Assembly (NCBI GenBank): GCA_023515745.1
Contig: JALECJ010000257.1
Location: 1,676,687-1,740,686, forward strand
Reading direction: 5' to 3'
DNA length: 64,000 nt
DNA from: Amoeboaphelidium protococcarum
Taxonomy: Eukaryota; Aphelidiomycota; Aphelidea
Position 1 is the first letter of the stretch. Each line of letters begins with the position of its first letter. Made by a program: the position numbers and the translations under genes. The notes beneath the pieces were generated by a model, which made no database searches, was not told the origin of the DNA, and was given only the letters and a program-made list of their open reading frames with translations. This document shows, one piece after another, positions 34,585 through 47,637 of the stretch.

Positions 34585-35184
34585 CGCAAATTTTTATTTT
34601 TGAAGCTATTTCTGGGAGAAATATGAGCTTGATACTGAGTCTAGTTACTTGCATGAGTCCTAATCAACACCAGAACAAGTTTGTTCGAATGATTTTAATC
34701 TCTCTCCTATTTCGGATCTTATGCGCGGTTGTTATCTCCAGATTACTCGGATCAGATGCAGCTAAAACGCGTCAGGAAGCAAATATAATAACTCTATATC
34801 TTTATAGCCACGCGTCAAACTGTATGTGTCAATTTGGCTGTAAAGTTGCAGGACAACTCATTCATTTGCAGTCAATCAATCTTTAATCACCCGATTTGGA
34901 ACTATCTCCTGTTGGCAATTCGCGTGGGTCTAAATGTACAATGAGTGAGGATAGCATTAATGATCAAAGACTACAACATCTCTTTACATATAAGTCATAG
35001 AAAAGTTTCAACTTCATACTCCGAAGAGTATTCTGTTTACTGTTTTCGCTTGAAACTGTTACGTCACTAAGATGGAATCTTGTTTCACATTCTTTATTCT
35101 TCGTTTCAACCGCCTTCCTTTCGTCTCACTATCTTTCCACTCTCCGTCTTTCTACCTTGCATATTCGTCTCAACAACATTCTAA
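34585..35184. other. Intergenic between tRNA-Glu and RAD21
   Basis: About 600 bases with T-rich stretches after the tRNA and a pyrimidine-rich TTTC/TCTTT stretch before the RAD21 start. No gene recognised. Confidence 0.4.
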
Positions 35185-37152
35185 ATGTTCTATAACGATT
35201 AAATTTTGGCTAAAAAGGGTGCTCTGGCAAAGGTTTGGCTGGCTGCTCACTTGGATAAGAAGTTGTCCAAGGCTCAAATCTACCAGACCAATATCAAGGA
35301 TTCTGTGGATGACATTTTGGAAGGAGACGCGTCCATCATTGCACTGAGACTGTCTGGGCAGTTGCTGCTGGGTGTGGTCCGCATATACTCTAGAAAGACT
35401 CGATACCTGCTGGAAGACTGTAATGAAGCTTTGGTCAAGATTAAAATGGTATTCAAACCTTCTAATGTTGAACTGCCTGACGAATAGGCAATGGCTCCAA
35501 GAAATGCCATTACACTTCATGCTGAAACGGATCCTGTAATTCATTTTGGAGTTAGAAGAAATTAATTTATGAATAGACCAGAAGATGAAGGTATTGATTT
35601 TGGTCAATTTACGGTTGATGCCAACTCTAGTATGCTTTCTATCTCCACTCCTCGTCGTCAGTCAAATGCTCCATTCAAGGCTCCATCCACCAACAAAACT
35701 GCCCGCCTGGATGATATCACGCTGAGAGAGAATTATGACTTTAGTCTTTCTGGTAATTTATTTTCAAACCTGAATTTTGGGACTGATTTGATTCCAGAGT
35801 TCAATCAGATGACCGGTCCTCTATCCACGGTTCAGAGATCTGCCGTATCTATATCCAATTTTGGTGGTCCTCTGGGAAATGAATCGTTCAACGAAGTTGA
35901 GACTGTTAGAAGAGATTAATCAAGAATTGGTGATTTTCAAGCCGACCAGTCAATGTCTAGATTCAGTTTTGGTCTCGGTGGCGGCCTTGGAAGTGTAATT
36001 GATATGGAGTCTGTTCGCAAGTTTTCGATAGGCAGTATGAGTAATTTTGCTCCTATGGTGCATGATGATGCCCAAATATCTATGAATTTGGACACTATTG
36101 AAGAAAATCCTTTGTTAAAAGAGATATCAATGTCCCTTCCTCCTACTCCTTCCATGCAAGGGCGTTCCTTTAATAACGTTGACAGCGATCAGCCCGCTGG
36201 ACAAGTGATAGGCAATGAGAATCTGGAAAGTCAATTAAAGCCTCCATCTTCTAAAAAGTTGAAGAAGACCGTTGCTGCAAAGTAATAGGCTCGCCGCAAG
36301 AATAAAACAATAGGTCTAGACAATGTACTTGAGTTGTCTAATTCCGAAATTGCTCGTCAGTTGAAAGATACTTCCAATATTTGCAAAAAGGGTCATTGGG
36401 CTACCAATTTAACTCCTATTTCAGTCGGCAAATCTTATGCAGTTTTGAAAGCTCAGTAAGATGAGAAGATCTTATTTGGTTAGAAATATTTTGATCCTCC
36501 TTAGTCGCGTCTTCCTCCTCTGTAACCAGACGTGTTGAATGCTGACCCAGTCGTGTCTGAAGTGGATAATCATCGTGTACCGTCTGTAAGAGCCCAAGAA
36601 TCAGATAATCTGCCTGATCAAATGGCTATTGATTCATTCAATGACAATATCAACGAACCGCCTATGTTGAGTGACAATCAACTGTTACCAAATAATGATA
36701 ACAACTACCCTCTTGCTGAAATATCAATTTACTCGCCGGCTGCTGATAAACCTCCTTTCTAATCTATGCTGTCAGCTGCAGCTGATGCCGAGGATCAAGA
36801 AAATTTCCCGGGTGGAAATAGCGATAATGGTACCCCGATGAGAGCCGCAATGGAGGGCAGCACTCTGGACTCATCCCTGAAAAAGCAGTCCTCGCTAAGC
36901 GGAAACTCTATAAAGACCATCAAATTGTTGTAATCAAAGTTCCAATCCGCTCAGAGTTCTGGAGGAATCTGCTTGTCACAAATATCCTCCAATGCCAAGA
37001 GATCTGATGTTTGCAAGTTTTTTCTAGAGTTGCTGCTGTTGAAATCTCGCAACATCGTCAATCTATCCTAACCTGGTCCATATTAAGACATTAAAGTCAC
37101 TCCCAATTAGGCTGAAATGTAAAAGGTTCAAGTTGGAGGTGAATTTGCCTGA
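35185..37152 (+). CDS. RAD21: Cohesin kleisin subunit RAD21/SCC1
   Basis: 655 aa kleisin that closes the SMC1-SMC3 ring. The N-terminal domain begins MFYNDQILAKKGALAKVWLA with Gln6 encoded by TAA, then LRLSGQLLLGVVRIYSRK and CNEALVKIKMVF, which bind the SMC3 neck. The C-terminal winged helix that binds the SMC1 head is seen in KFFLELLLLKSRNIVNL and PYQDIKVTP. The middle is disordered, Ser/Asn-rich. A candidate separase site, NEVETVRR (E-x-x-R, about residues 236-243), sits in the linker. Single exon. The conserved MFY start fixes the initiation codon. Confidence 0.95.
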
Positions 37153-37283
37153 TCACCGTTGCTGGTCATACCAAGGCATTGATAATTATGAATCCTGTAA
37201 AGTTGTAAACCGTGAGGAATAAAAGGGTATAGTTTAGTAATAATACTGAAATAACATTCCAATTGCAAATCATCAAGTCACAA

Positions 37284-38398
37284 TCACTTTTGTCTTCTGC
37301 TTTCCATAGCCATTATCCAAGATGCAATATACAGAGCCGTTTCCTTGGTAATCACAAACAACTTCTCCTTGGCCATAAACAAAATGGCAGCAGTTAACAC
37401 GCTTTACGTCAATTTAGAGCCCAATCCTTTGTACAAGCCAGTTACACCCTCCTCCTTCAAGATAGTCTTGATTGAGTTTAGAGTATCGGCATACTTTGGT
37501 CGTGTATCACTACTGCCTTTGTTCGCGGTGCTTTTAGACGAGCTAACACCAGAAGACGCAACCTTTGTCTAACGCAACTGCATCCTGCTCTTTATAACAA
37601 TGTAAGGATAGGTGAGGAAGGTGGCCACCAGTTTCGATAATGCACCCAGGACGAAAAAGTCAACCTCTGTCAACTATTTTGTCTTTTCAATTCTCTACCG
37701 TAACTACTCAAACACCATGTACTAGATGGCAGGATTGGACACCAGTATCAGCGCTGGACCAACTCCTTGCCACAGCGACAGCAGACCATCCTCCTTAATT
37801 ATCTGCATCAACATTGCAATGGTACCGCTATTGCTCTGATCGTGAGCAGATGCTTTGGACAACTCATCCTCACTCAGCGATGTATTACCCTTCCCACTGG
37901 CCTATCTAGTGTTCAACAACCACACAGGATTAGTAATAAAAACAGTAAGGCAACCAGCCAGAGTGCCAGCCAGCAGGTTCTCCATGACACTCAAGTTCTT
38001 TAAAGATGATGATGTGGTAGTAGTTTTCAGGGCCAACAGCTGGGACTTGGAAAACTCATAAAAGTAATAGTACACACCATTCGTCAACGCTATGCCAAAC
38101 AAGGCACTGTTAATCCCGCTGTATAAGCCAGCGACACCTTCATGCTTGACAATCTTTTGGAATGCATCCACCAAGCCTTTATACTGCTAATTCGCATCAC
38201 TCTACCCACCCGTCTTTTTATTCTACTAAATCTGCAATCGAGTTCCAACAGTGATCAGCGGATAAGTCAGTGCCATCGAAATGATACCACCACCGGCACC
38301 TACATTACATTACGCTTTACGAGTGAACTATGCGATATATCGTATGCGGATTGTATACGGAACATACCTGCAATAGCGTGTATGACATTATCATTCAT
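37284..38398 (-). CDS. Peroxisomal-type adenine nucleotide carrier (SLC25A17/Ant1-like)
   Basis: Mitochondrial-carrier-family protein of 348 aa. Exons 38368-38398 and 37284-38299; the 68-nt GTATGT...TGTAG intron lies after MNDNVIHAIA. Three repeats with P-x-[DE]-x-x-[KR]-like motifs are modified to TYPLITVGTRLQIQ, TNPVWLLNTR and TYPYIVIKSRMQLR. The NPVW-NTR second motif and GLYSGINSALFGIALTNGVYYYFYE resemble the peroxisomal ATP/CoA carriers PMP34 and Ant1 rather than mitochondrial ADP/ATP carriers. A Ser/Thr-rich insert follows repeat 1 and another precedes repeat 3. It would exchange ATP or cofactors across the peroxisomal membrane. Divergent from ethanolamine kinase. Confidence 0.82.
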
Positions 38399-38919
38399 TA
38401 TATACAACCCGCTTCTAAGTACAGACTAAAGATTATTGCTGGAAATGAACAGACTTACAGTATTGCCTAATAAGTACTGTGGTGTAAAAGATATGTCAAA
38501 GGACAGTTGAGAAGAAATTCTGACACGAAACAACGACGCGAAACATTCCTTCAACAGAGCGCGCTTTGAAAACAAACTATGGTAATATTCTGGTGAATGA
38601 TGATGATACAAAAAGCCAGCGATACTCTACACTCTATCTAGAAGACTTTATATAAATACAACTGTTCTCTTCAAACTATTGAATCCAAATTCTTGTTAAT
38701 TCACGTGATGATGGATAATTGAATGATTCTTCACTGATCGATGTGACACGAACAGGGAATAATGATAACGAAAGAATTCCTTAAAGTCTTGTTTCCGTGA
38801 CTCGACGAAAGCCATTTCATTCCTCCCTTTCAGCAATTTCTTTATCGTTTATATTCAGTACACATTTCACTTGCTGATTTATAAAAGAGGATATTAAAGA
38901 GGATAATATTATATTCTGA
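38399..38919. other. Intergenic, divergent promoter region
   Basis: 521 bases between the carrier (minus) and the choline/ethanolamine kinase (plus). No gene or RNA recognised; TATATAA occurs near 38650. Confidence 0.4.
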
Positions 38920-40314
38920 ATGATGCATGGATCGAATAATATAGAGAATTAATAGCCATCGGCGGAGGATTTCAATCCCAAGCGATTTAGGAATTACTCT
39001 CTCAAGACTTGGTCTCCGGTACTTCTCCCCTCTGCGCCATTGTCCATGCAGTAGTTGAAGCGGTCCACCTCTCTCAATGCCTCGGATATGCTATAGAATG
39101 GATACTCTATGAAGAAGTCTGACTATTTTCTTGCATTGTAGGAATTGAATATGAAGCCATATATCTAGATGGACTTGGATGCACAATCACACAAGGGGAT
39201 ATTTAAATTTCTGCGCAAAGTATTTGGTTCATAGTACAATATCAGTGAAGAGACTGTGAATATTGAATTGTGTACAGATGGTATTACAAATAAACTACTC
39301 AAGGTCACTATTGCGGACTGCGATAGAGAAGATTCGCTTGTTGTCCTTATTAGAATTTACGGCCATGGTACATCCTCACTGATCGATAGAGATTCAGAGT
39401 TGATGACAATGTTCACTTTGGAGAAGATTGATTTAGCACCGCCTTTATATGGTCGTTTTCTAAATGGCTTCTGTTATGGATATACACATGGACGAGTGTT
39501 GAAGACTCGAGATTTATTTCAAGATTCTTAGGATTAGAGTCATAATTCTGGTATTTAGTGTTGGAGATTAATTGCTAGAGCATTAGGCGATTGGCATCGG
39601 CGAGTTAAAGTGCCAATACCTACGGCTAGAGATTAGTTATTTGAATATGTTTACGAACTGGAAGCTTTCAAGTTGGATGGATCACCTTCGCCTAGATCTC
39701 GGAATGGATAAATTCCTCTATCTCCTGCTAATAGTTAGATGAGCGGTTGTAATAAGAATGGTCCTCTCCCTTGCTTATGGAATACTGTTGAGTAATGGTT
39801 TGATCAGATTGAGTGCCTGGAATAGATTAACGGGATTAATATAAAGCAGTTGTAAATGGAGATTGATGCGCAGAGATCAAAGAATATCGGTGGTAACGTT
39901 GTATTTTGTCATAATGATCTTCTTTCCGCTAACATCATTCTGACTGATTAGTAGTAAATTAGATTTATCGATTATGAGTATGGATCTTGGTCATATGCTG
40001 CGTTTGATATCGCTAATCACTTTAATGAGTTTGCCGGATTTAAGTGTGATTACTCTCGGTACCCATCAGCTTAATTCTAGTAGGAGTGGCTTAAAGAGTA
40101 TCTCGCTACATTTCAAGACTAGCCGACAGCATCGATATCTGATCAAGATGTGATTTAGTTGATGGAACAGGTGGATCATTACTAACGCGTCTCTCATCTC
40201 TACTGGTGTGTATGGGCGCTTGTCCAGTCCCAGCTCTCTGATATCGACTTTGATTACTAAAACTATGCGCAACTCAGATGGACTCAGTACTTGAAATTGG
40301 AAAATAAACTTTGA
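38920..40314 (+). CDS. Choline/ethanolamine kinase
   Basis: Cytosolic kinase of the Kennedy pathway that phosphorylates ethanolamine or choline with ATP. 464 aa. N-lobe motifs DGITNKLL and VLIRIYGHGTSSLIDRD. Brenner motif HNDLLSANII near residue 331 carries the catalytic Asp. The choline-kinase motif IDYEYGSWSYAAFDIANHF follows, with NEFAGFKCDYSRYP. These features and the long N-terminal extension favour the ethanolamine kinase (EKI1/ETNK) branch. A low-complexity insert lies around residues 262-285. Start at a tandem ATG ATG (38920/38923). Many glutamines are TAG. Confidence 0.9.
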
Positions 40315-40706
40315 CATTTTTAATCGGATTGTTTTGTTTTAACTGCATTTTTTGTTTGCTCTACTATCTATATAGTAGTTGCCATACGTTAACATTGCGG
40401 TCTTCAAAGACGTTCGTATAAATCAATATCGCAGCTCTTCTTATGAGAAACTGGTATTGTTATTCGCGCTTCACACACTTGAAGCTTTCTATCGAGATTG
40501 TTCAAAGACTATCGTTGTCCTTAGCTGACCATTTGAGTTGTTGTTTCGACTCGACTCGTCTCGCTCTCTCGTCGCCCCTTTTCCTTTCTAGTTTCGGCAA
40601 AGCTCGGCTGTTTCTTTCCTCCTTCCGCATTGTTCATTCCTTATCGAGACGACTGTTGCTGTTACAGAGTGCCGTATTGGAGTCAAAATTATATAGAACA
40701 ACACTC
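40315..40706. other. Intergenic, promoter of the CBS/PB1 gene
   Basis: 392 bases with TATATAGTA near 40370 and pyrimidine-rich tracts; no gene recognised. Confidence 0.4.
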
Positions 40707-43103
40707 ATGTTGTCTGCTCGTATGGATAGTAATTAGTAGTAGTAGTCTTCTTCTTCTTCTTCTTAATAGCCTCGATCTCCTGAGTAAGACGGTGCTTAGT
40801 AATAGAGTAAGTTAAAGTTGCGTAGTAGGAACAGAGACCAGTAAATTAGGAAAAAGTATGCACCATCCTCTCCAGTGATCACGACCACGACTCCATCCAA
40901 GTATGGTCGTTAGTCTTCTTAGTAATAGATCGGTGCGGGTAGAAGTTCATCCAGTAACACTACTCCTCTTGCATCTGCAAAGCCGGGTACTGTCGCTTAA
41001 ATGATGCCATCCAGTCCGGTGATTGTGAATGATGCAACAAGTGTCCGTGACGTGTGTCGGGCAATGGCTGGTCATCACATTGATGCCGTTCTGGTCACTC
41101 AGAAGGTTGGGAATAGTCATGAGCTGTGTGGCATAGTCACTGACAAGGATATTGCTTTCAGATTAGTTGCCGAAGGTTTAGATCCACAGCAGACCAAGAT
41201 TGGAGACATTATGACCAAGAATCCAGTATTTGTGGATGAGGATGCCAATGTAGATTATGCGATGAACTTGATGTTTGAAGGTCATTTTAGACATTTACCC
41301 GTGCTGAGGAAGGGAGGTGGAGGTGGAGCAGGTGATGGTGATGGTGGGGAGTAGAGTCACAAGATTGTTGGCCTGTTGGATATTGCCAAGATTCTGCAGC
41401 ATATTCAGAGTAAGATCAATAATTCTTGGGGTACTGTGACAAGATTGCTTGGTGCTTTCGAGGCATTCTAGAAGAGTTGGTACAATTTTCAGGCTGATTA
41501 GACTATTGAGAACTGGTTTAAGGAGATGAAAGATCGTATGATAGAGCCGGATCTGGCTGATGTTGTCGGTACCTTCAGAGATCATAAATCCGTGGTGGAT
41601 GTGAGCATGGATGTGAAAAGTAATCCTAGCACTAGTAACACGGCTGATAGATACCGCGTCCCATGCGTTAATGTCAAGACTAGTGTTCGTGAAGCTGCAG
41701 AAGTTATGAGACGGTACCGATAGACGGCTGTGTTGATTTATTCTGTAAGTCCTGAGTAGGTGATGCAGGGCATATTCACGACCAAAGATATAGTGCTGAG
41801 AGTTCTTGCCACCGGTACGATGGATCCTAGCACCACCTCGGTCATCCGTGTCATGACTCCTTAGCCAGACTTTGCAACTGTTGATATGAAGGTGAATGAT
41901 GCTTTGGATAAAATGTATCGCGGAAGGTATTTGCACTTGCCTGTTGTCAAATTCTCACCTGGAAAGACAAAGGCTGATGCAACTGTTGTTTATATGAGCG
42001 AAATCGCTGGTCTAGTTGATATCCTAGGCCTGGGATATCGTGTGATTGAGGGGCTGATTGAGTAGTAGGCTGCTCGTCCTAGTCCACGCATTTATTTGCA
42101 GAGTTCTAATAGTGTCAATGATGCGGCAGGTGGTGTTGGTGGTGGTGATGATGCGAATCAAGAGAATCGTATCGCAGATGAAGATGCGCCTGGCCCAATG
42201 TGGTCCAAGTTTTGGGAATCCACCGCTGAGGAGATGGAAGCGGCTCATTAGCAGTTACATAGTGGTCAATAGAATTATAATAGGTCTTCAGTCACCAGAT
42301 CCACTGCCTCCGAAGAAGTTGTGCATGAAAGAGTTAACCCTTCATTGACCGGTTCTTAGAGTACAGTGGTGCCTGCTAATCAGTAAGTTGACAGTTTTGT
42401 CTTCAAGGTGAAGGATCCTCTTTCTAAAGCTAGGCATGTCCACAAGTTTACCTCCAGATATATTTTGTCGGGTGCGGATGGTGATGCAGATTCTTAGAAA
42501 TAGGAAGATTGTCTCTAGTTGCTGGTGGAGAAGATTTGCCAAGTTATAAATTGTCAGCATATCACAGATCAAGAGTACTAAGCTATGAAGAAGGAGGCGG
42601 GTAATAAAGAAACTGAATTGTATGAGGGATGGAAATTAGTGCCTTAGAATGGACCAGCGACGAAGAACAGTAATAATTTGGTGTATCACATGTCAATTCT
42701 ATATAAAGATGATGAGGATGATTTTATACGCTTAAAAAGCCAGGAGGATCTGCAAAGTGCGTGTCTCACTGCGCAGAGACTGAATTGGACAAGACTTACT
42801 GTCGGTCTGTCTATACTGATCGAGAATCTCAGCACTAAGGAAATTAAGATTGTGACTAATTATGACGATACAGGCGCGCAGTCTACTAGAAGTAAGAGTC
42901 TTATCTATAATCACAGTGACGATGAAGATGATGTCGCTAACTTGTTATCTTTGAAAGCAAGTGCATTAAGTGGTCAACATCAAAGGACATTATAAGCCAC
43001 TAGCAAGAATAGTCAATTGGGATTCTACGTTGGTGCAACTGGAGTCATAGTTGGCGCAGTATCGCTGGGAATGCTTTTGGCATCAAAATTGAGACAGTAA
43101 TGA
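40707..43103 (+). CDS. CBS-domain and PB1-domain tail-anchored protein
   Basis: 798 aa. Gln/Ser-rich N-terminus with runs of TAG codons, then four CBS repeats as two Bateman pairs (~95-225 and ~310-450), recognised from TSVRDVCRAMAGHHIDAVLV, GIVTDKDIAFRLVAEGL, IMTKNPVFVDEDA, FRHLPVL, GIFTTKDIVLRVL and VMTPQPDFATVD. A PB1 domain lies at ~560-710 (FKVKDPLSKARHVHKFTS; LYKDDEDDFIRLKSQEDLQSA). A single C-terminal membrane segment (GFYVGATGVIVGAVSLGMLL) ends in KLRQ. This architecture is known from fungi and plants; CBS pairs usually bind adenosine nucleotides and PB1 mediates hetero-oligomers. Precise role unknown. The last codon before TGA is TAA (Gln). Confidence 0.9.
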
Positions 43104-43162
43104 AGACCTAATCAAGTGTGTATGAATCAACCAACCATTGTTTTACTCATGCCTAATAATAT

Positions 43163-44070
43163 TCACACTCTAGAACTTGAGGATAAAAGACGCTCTTTTA
43201 CAATATATGCAACCACAGCCATGAAGACCGAGACGGCTAGAATGATGAGAACTTTGTCTGTGAATTCTCGTTGCGCCAACTTTGTTAGAGCCTCATCAGT
43301 TTTACCAAGCGCGTGTTTGAGCTCCTCGCCATACACATTTGCAGTATCATTCAACAACTTTGATGAGCTTTCTACATACACGGTGATGGATATGATTGAG
43401 TTAAGAATCGCCAAGATTCATCATTATCATGAAGCATAATTTGTTATATACCTAAAGATTTAAGAGACTCTGCACTTCGCTCAATCTCTGCACTCATTAG
43501 CTAACTTGCCCGCTTCAGAGCATCGTTAACACTTCTCTAGACGGTTGATTAAGTGCGATCAATATTATTGACCGCTGATGCAGATGATGATACCTTGGAT
43601 TCTCTCTAATCACCCAACAATTGTCGCCTTTACTCGGCATCCTACTTCTTCACGTAAGCTTTATAAGCATTGGTAATCTTTCGAAATCTTGTGATTAGAC
43701 TACATCAATAATACGGTCGGTGTATGGAAATTTATTGCACACGGCTAAGGCTACGATGCTCTCTTACATGTTTCGGTACTGATCACACTCTTGCAGATCA
43801 TCGGCAGCTTTATTGTTCGTGTCATTCCCTATAAACTTTCCTCTCAATCGAAGAGCCTACATTTAATGCATCAGCATAGAAGCAGCAGTAAGAGATCATA
43901 AACTCAACATAAAATCACTTTACCTCCAAGTCTTGGTTAAATCGCTCTAACCTCTACCGCAATTCTGTGAATCTCGAATCCAACTTCTATTGAGCTATTA
44001 TTGAACTCAGAGCCAACTAGCGCTCAAAATCAGCCAAATCTTCATCCAATTAAATTGCCTGTTTCAACAT
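43163..44070 (-). CDS. SEC20: SNARE SEC20/BNIP1 (four exons)
   Basis: ER t-SNARE for Golgi-to-ER retrograde vesicles. Exons 43924-44070, 43768-43856, 43452-43699 and 43163-43371 give 230 aa; introns of 67, 68 and 80 nt all end in TGTAG and the joins are in phase. N-terminal helices are followed by LITRFRKITNAYKAYVKKQ. The SNARE-like region reads RSVNDALKRASQLMSAEIERS...LLNDTANVYGEELKHALGK, and a C-terminal anchor follows (VLIILAVSVFMAVVAYIV). The Sec20 family lacks a canonical central layer, so assignment rests on order and spacing. Convergent with the CBS/PB1 gene, 59 bp apart. Confidence 0.82.
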
Positions 44071-44297
44071 TGTAGATAATCAGTATTTTTATAAATAGAG
44101 AGAGAGAGCTTGTTGAAGTGACCAATATATGGTCCCGGGATAAGGAAAAGCCAAAAAGTTTAAGATCTCGCTTATTCACTTCGCTCTGCTCTTGATTGGC
44201 TTCGTCTTACTGTAGTTGTGAAAATCAGTCAAAGTATATCAGCCAGTCGATTATAGAACTATATAGCACTTAATTACCTTGTGCTTTATATATTAAA

Positions 44298-46811
44298 ATG
44301 TCTGATTATAATGATTCTGCATCTGATAATGAACTGAGTGATGCTCAAGCCATTGAAGAGTATTCATTGATTGCGAATAGAAAGAAGAAGAAGTCTGGTG
44401 GTTTCCAGTCTATGGGTCTATCTCATGCCATATTCTAAGGTATCATGAAGAAGGGATACAAAGTGCCTACTCCCATCCAGCGAAAGTGCATTCCCGTCAT
44501 TTTGGGATCATCTGCTGAGGGAAAGTTTGGGCGTGATGTAGTGGCGATGTCTAGAACTGGATCCGGTAAGAGTGCCGCGTTTGTAATTCCAATGTTGGAG
44601 AAGTTGAAGAGTCATAGTGTAAAGATTGGAACTCGCGCCCTGATTCTGAGTCCATCTAGAGAATTGTCCTTATAGACGGCTTCATTTACGCGTGATATTG
44701 CCAAGTTTACTGATTTGCGTGTGGTGAATATCGTGGGTGGCGATTCGCTGGATGATCAATTTGCCATGATAGCGACTAATCCGGATGTTATATGTGCCAC
44801 CCCGGGTCGTTTAGTGCATCTGATGGTGGAGATGTCTAATGTTGACTTTCTGTCTACAGTTTAGTATCTGGTGTTTGATGAGGCTGATCGTCTGTTTGAA
44901 TAGGGATTTGAAGATTAGATGCGCGAGATTATGCACAAATTGTCGCCCAATAGGTAGACGTGTTTATTCTCTGCCACGTTACCCAAGTCTTTAGTTGAAT
45001 TCGCAAAGGCTGGCCTGCAATCTCCTGTGTTGATACGCTTGGATTCAGAATCAAAGATATCTCCAGATTTGGACATGATGTTCTTTGGTGTGAAGTAGGC
45101 GAATAAGGAGGCGGCTCTGCTCTACTTGGTGAAGCATGTAATTAATACTGACAATGAGCAGACTATCATCTTTGCATCAACTAAGCATCATGTTGAGTAC
45201 TTGAGGGAGTTGTTGTAGTCGTTCCTATAATTATAATCCTCTTATGTATACGGCTCCATGGACCAAGTGGCGCGTTCTATCAATATTAGCAAATTCAGAT
45301 CTGGCTAGACTAGATTTCTAATTGTTACTGACTTGGCTGCTCGTGGTATAGATATTCCTTTTTTGAATAATGTTATTCATTATGATTTCTGTGATAAACC
45401 AAAGCTGTTTATTCATAGATCTGGTAGAGTGGCTAGAGCAGGTAGAAGTGGACGATCATTTGCTCTGATTACCAATGACGATCTGGCACATTTGATAGAT
45501 TTAAAGTTATTCCTGGGCAAGACATGGAGATTGGGAAGTGATATAGCGGATAATGTGGAATCTAAGTTGGTTGATTATAGAAATGAGGTGATTTACGCGT
45601 CCTTCCCTTAACTTCTCATGCAGGAGTTGATGGAGAGTGTTGATAGTGCTCTATTTACTCAGGATCAGTTGTCAGCTTTGAAAAAGTCTAGTTAGAATGG
45701 ATATAAACTGTACAAGAATACTCGCTCTTAGGCATCCAAAGAATCTCATATCTAGGCTAGGTAGATTATGGAGTACGCTCCTCTGGACTCTGTCAAGTGT
45801 GGTGTTCACCCGTTCCTTCGTCAATATATGAATGCCAACCAGCTGCAGAGTGTCAATTTGATGGAGCAGTTGCGCAACTTCAGACCGTAAGAGACAATCT
45901 TTGAAATCAGAAAAATGGGCTTAAATAAGCACCATAAAGAGCCTGATAATGCAGCTGACATGATGAAGAATAGGCGTGCGTTATTATCTCCTGCTATTGC
46001 CAAGAAGCGAGAGAAAATCTAGAATAATGCCCAGATGAGCAGCAGCAGCAAGTACAATGTCGTTGATAATGATCGCCCCAGCGGTGATAATAGTTAAATG
46101 GATGATGTAGAACTGTCTCAAGTGTTTGACATGACTTCTGGTTAGCAGAGTAGAAAGCGTAAAGCTGCGCCAGAAGACTTTAAAGATCAAGAGTATTACA
46201 TTCCGTATGCTAGACAAGATGCCTCTGATGAGCGCGGGTATGCTGTCAATGATCTAAACTCTCCATTCAACAAGATGGCTAGCACTGCAGCATTGGATAT
46301 CGTCGCAGATGATGAATCCGGTCTCAAATCTCAGGGCCATAAGAGCAAACTCGTCTGGGATAAAAAGCAAAAGAAGTTTGTCAAGCAGGGACAGATTGGA
46401 TCTGACAACAAAAAGTACATGAAGTCTGAGAGTGGTGCACTGATCCGCGCCTCTTACAAGACTAAGGCCTTTGAGTAGTGGCAGAACAAGAACAAAGTGT
46501 CTTTTAATGGTAAAGAAGATAGCCAGTTTATTGAGCAACTCACTCAAAATGGACGGGTAATGCGTAATGGAAAAGGTGGGCGCTTTAGACACAATAAACA
46601 GACTGCGCCGAAACCTCTCGATCCCAAGAGTGTTGACTATGAGCGAAAGTTGAAGAAACTCAAATCTCAAGGTAAGCAGCCGCGTACCATCAAAGATGAG
46701 TTGAAGAGTAAAGACGCAATTGTGAGGGAGCGCAAGTTGAAGGAGAAGCGCCGTGAGAAGAATGCCCGCCCTTCCAAGTAGTCCAAGCAAGGCGGTAAAC
46801 GACGTCGTTGA
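44298..46811 (+). CDS. DBP10: DEAD-box RNA helicase DDX54/Dbp10
   Basis: Nucleolar ATP-dependent helicase for 60S ribosome assembly, 837 aa. Q motif [17 protein letters not shown], Walker A SRTGSGKS near residue 85, [30 protein letters not shown] (Gln as TAG), SAT in FSATLPKS, then [20 protein letters not shown] and [13 protein letters not shown]. The long C-terminal region contains the Dbp10-specific SKYNVVDND segment and a basic tail ending in GKRRR. The helicase core starts within 40 residues of the N-terminus. TGA is followed by TAA. Confidence 0.94.
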
Positions 46812-46871
46812 TAAGTACATGAATTCTACTTGAAGATAAAATTATTTTTATCATTGATTTATTTCAATCCG

Positions 46872-47369
46872 TCAGTCATTGTATCTTTGTAGTATCAATC
46901 TGATTGCATCTCTGCCCCAGTCCAGGCCATGGTTTAGTGGCTATGCAGAACCGGTTGGGGTTTACAATCCACATCGCTCCTTGACTTGATCTTCAGTGAG
47001 ACACGTCAGCACGCCAAACACCACGGGCTTGTTCAATCTCAACTACACATCCATAAGGCCTTGACTCACCGCACTAGCAATGTATTCAAAGTGCATAGTA
47101 CCGCCCTTGATCAGTATACCCACAGCGATGGCGATGTCAAAGTCCAAATCTTGGAGTACGCGTTGACACTCCAAAGGCAGTTCATAACTTCCAGGCACTG
47201 AAAATAGCTGATAACGCGTCATTTGATGATCATCCAACACCAATTTGATTCCATCCACAAGTTGCTTAATGTACGGCAGGTGCCATTCAGCGTGAACAAT
47301 CGCAATCTTGACATCTCTCACATTCTCAGTATTGAGTCTCTAAGCAGGCCCAGAAGGTACAGTTCTCAT
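46872..47369 (-). CDS. RIB4: 6,7-dimethyl-8-ribityllumazine synthase
   Basis: Penultimate enzyme of riboflavin biosynthesis. 165 aa, the standard length. IAIVHAEWHLPYI, SVPGSYELPLE (substrate phosphate-binding region), AVGILIKGGTMHFEYIA with the catalytic His, and PVVFGVLTCLTEDQ and NHGLDWG are all present. Animals lack this enzyme while fungi and plants have it, so it bears on the organism's identity. Convergent with DDX54, 60 bp between stop codons. Confidence 0.93.
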
Positions 47370-47637
47370 CTTTAAAATCTATCTAGTTTCTCTTCTGATC
47401 TCGTGTGCTTTGATTTGTTTCGGATCTTCAAGGAATAACTATGGAGCCACAGTGTAAGGCGCGCTCTCTTAGTTCTTTACTCTCTGATTTCTCCGTCTCT
47501 CTCTCTTCTCTCCCGTTCCGCAGTGGAAAGAACTTTTGTTTTTTGCTTCGTCTGCTGCTATTCGTTCGCCTCTGGGAATATTGACTTTTTACGATAGATC
47601 TTCTGGAAAACTTCGCCTGACTCTCTTTATACAGTAT

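Noticed and set aside
46254-46820. 188-codon minus-strand ORF
   Set aside because: Antisense of the DDX54/Dbp10 C-terminal region.
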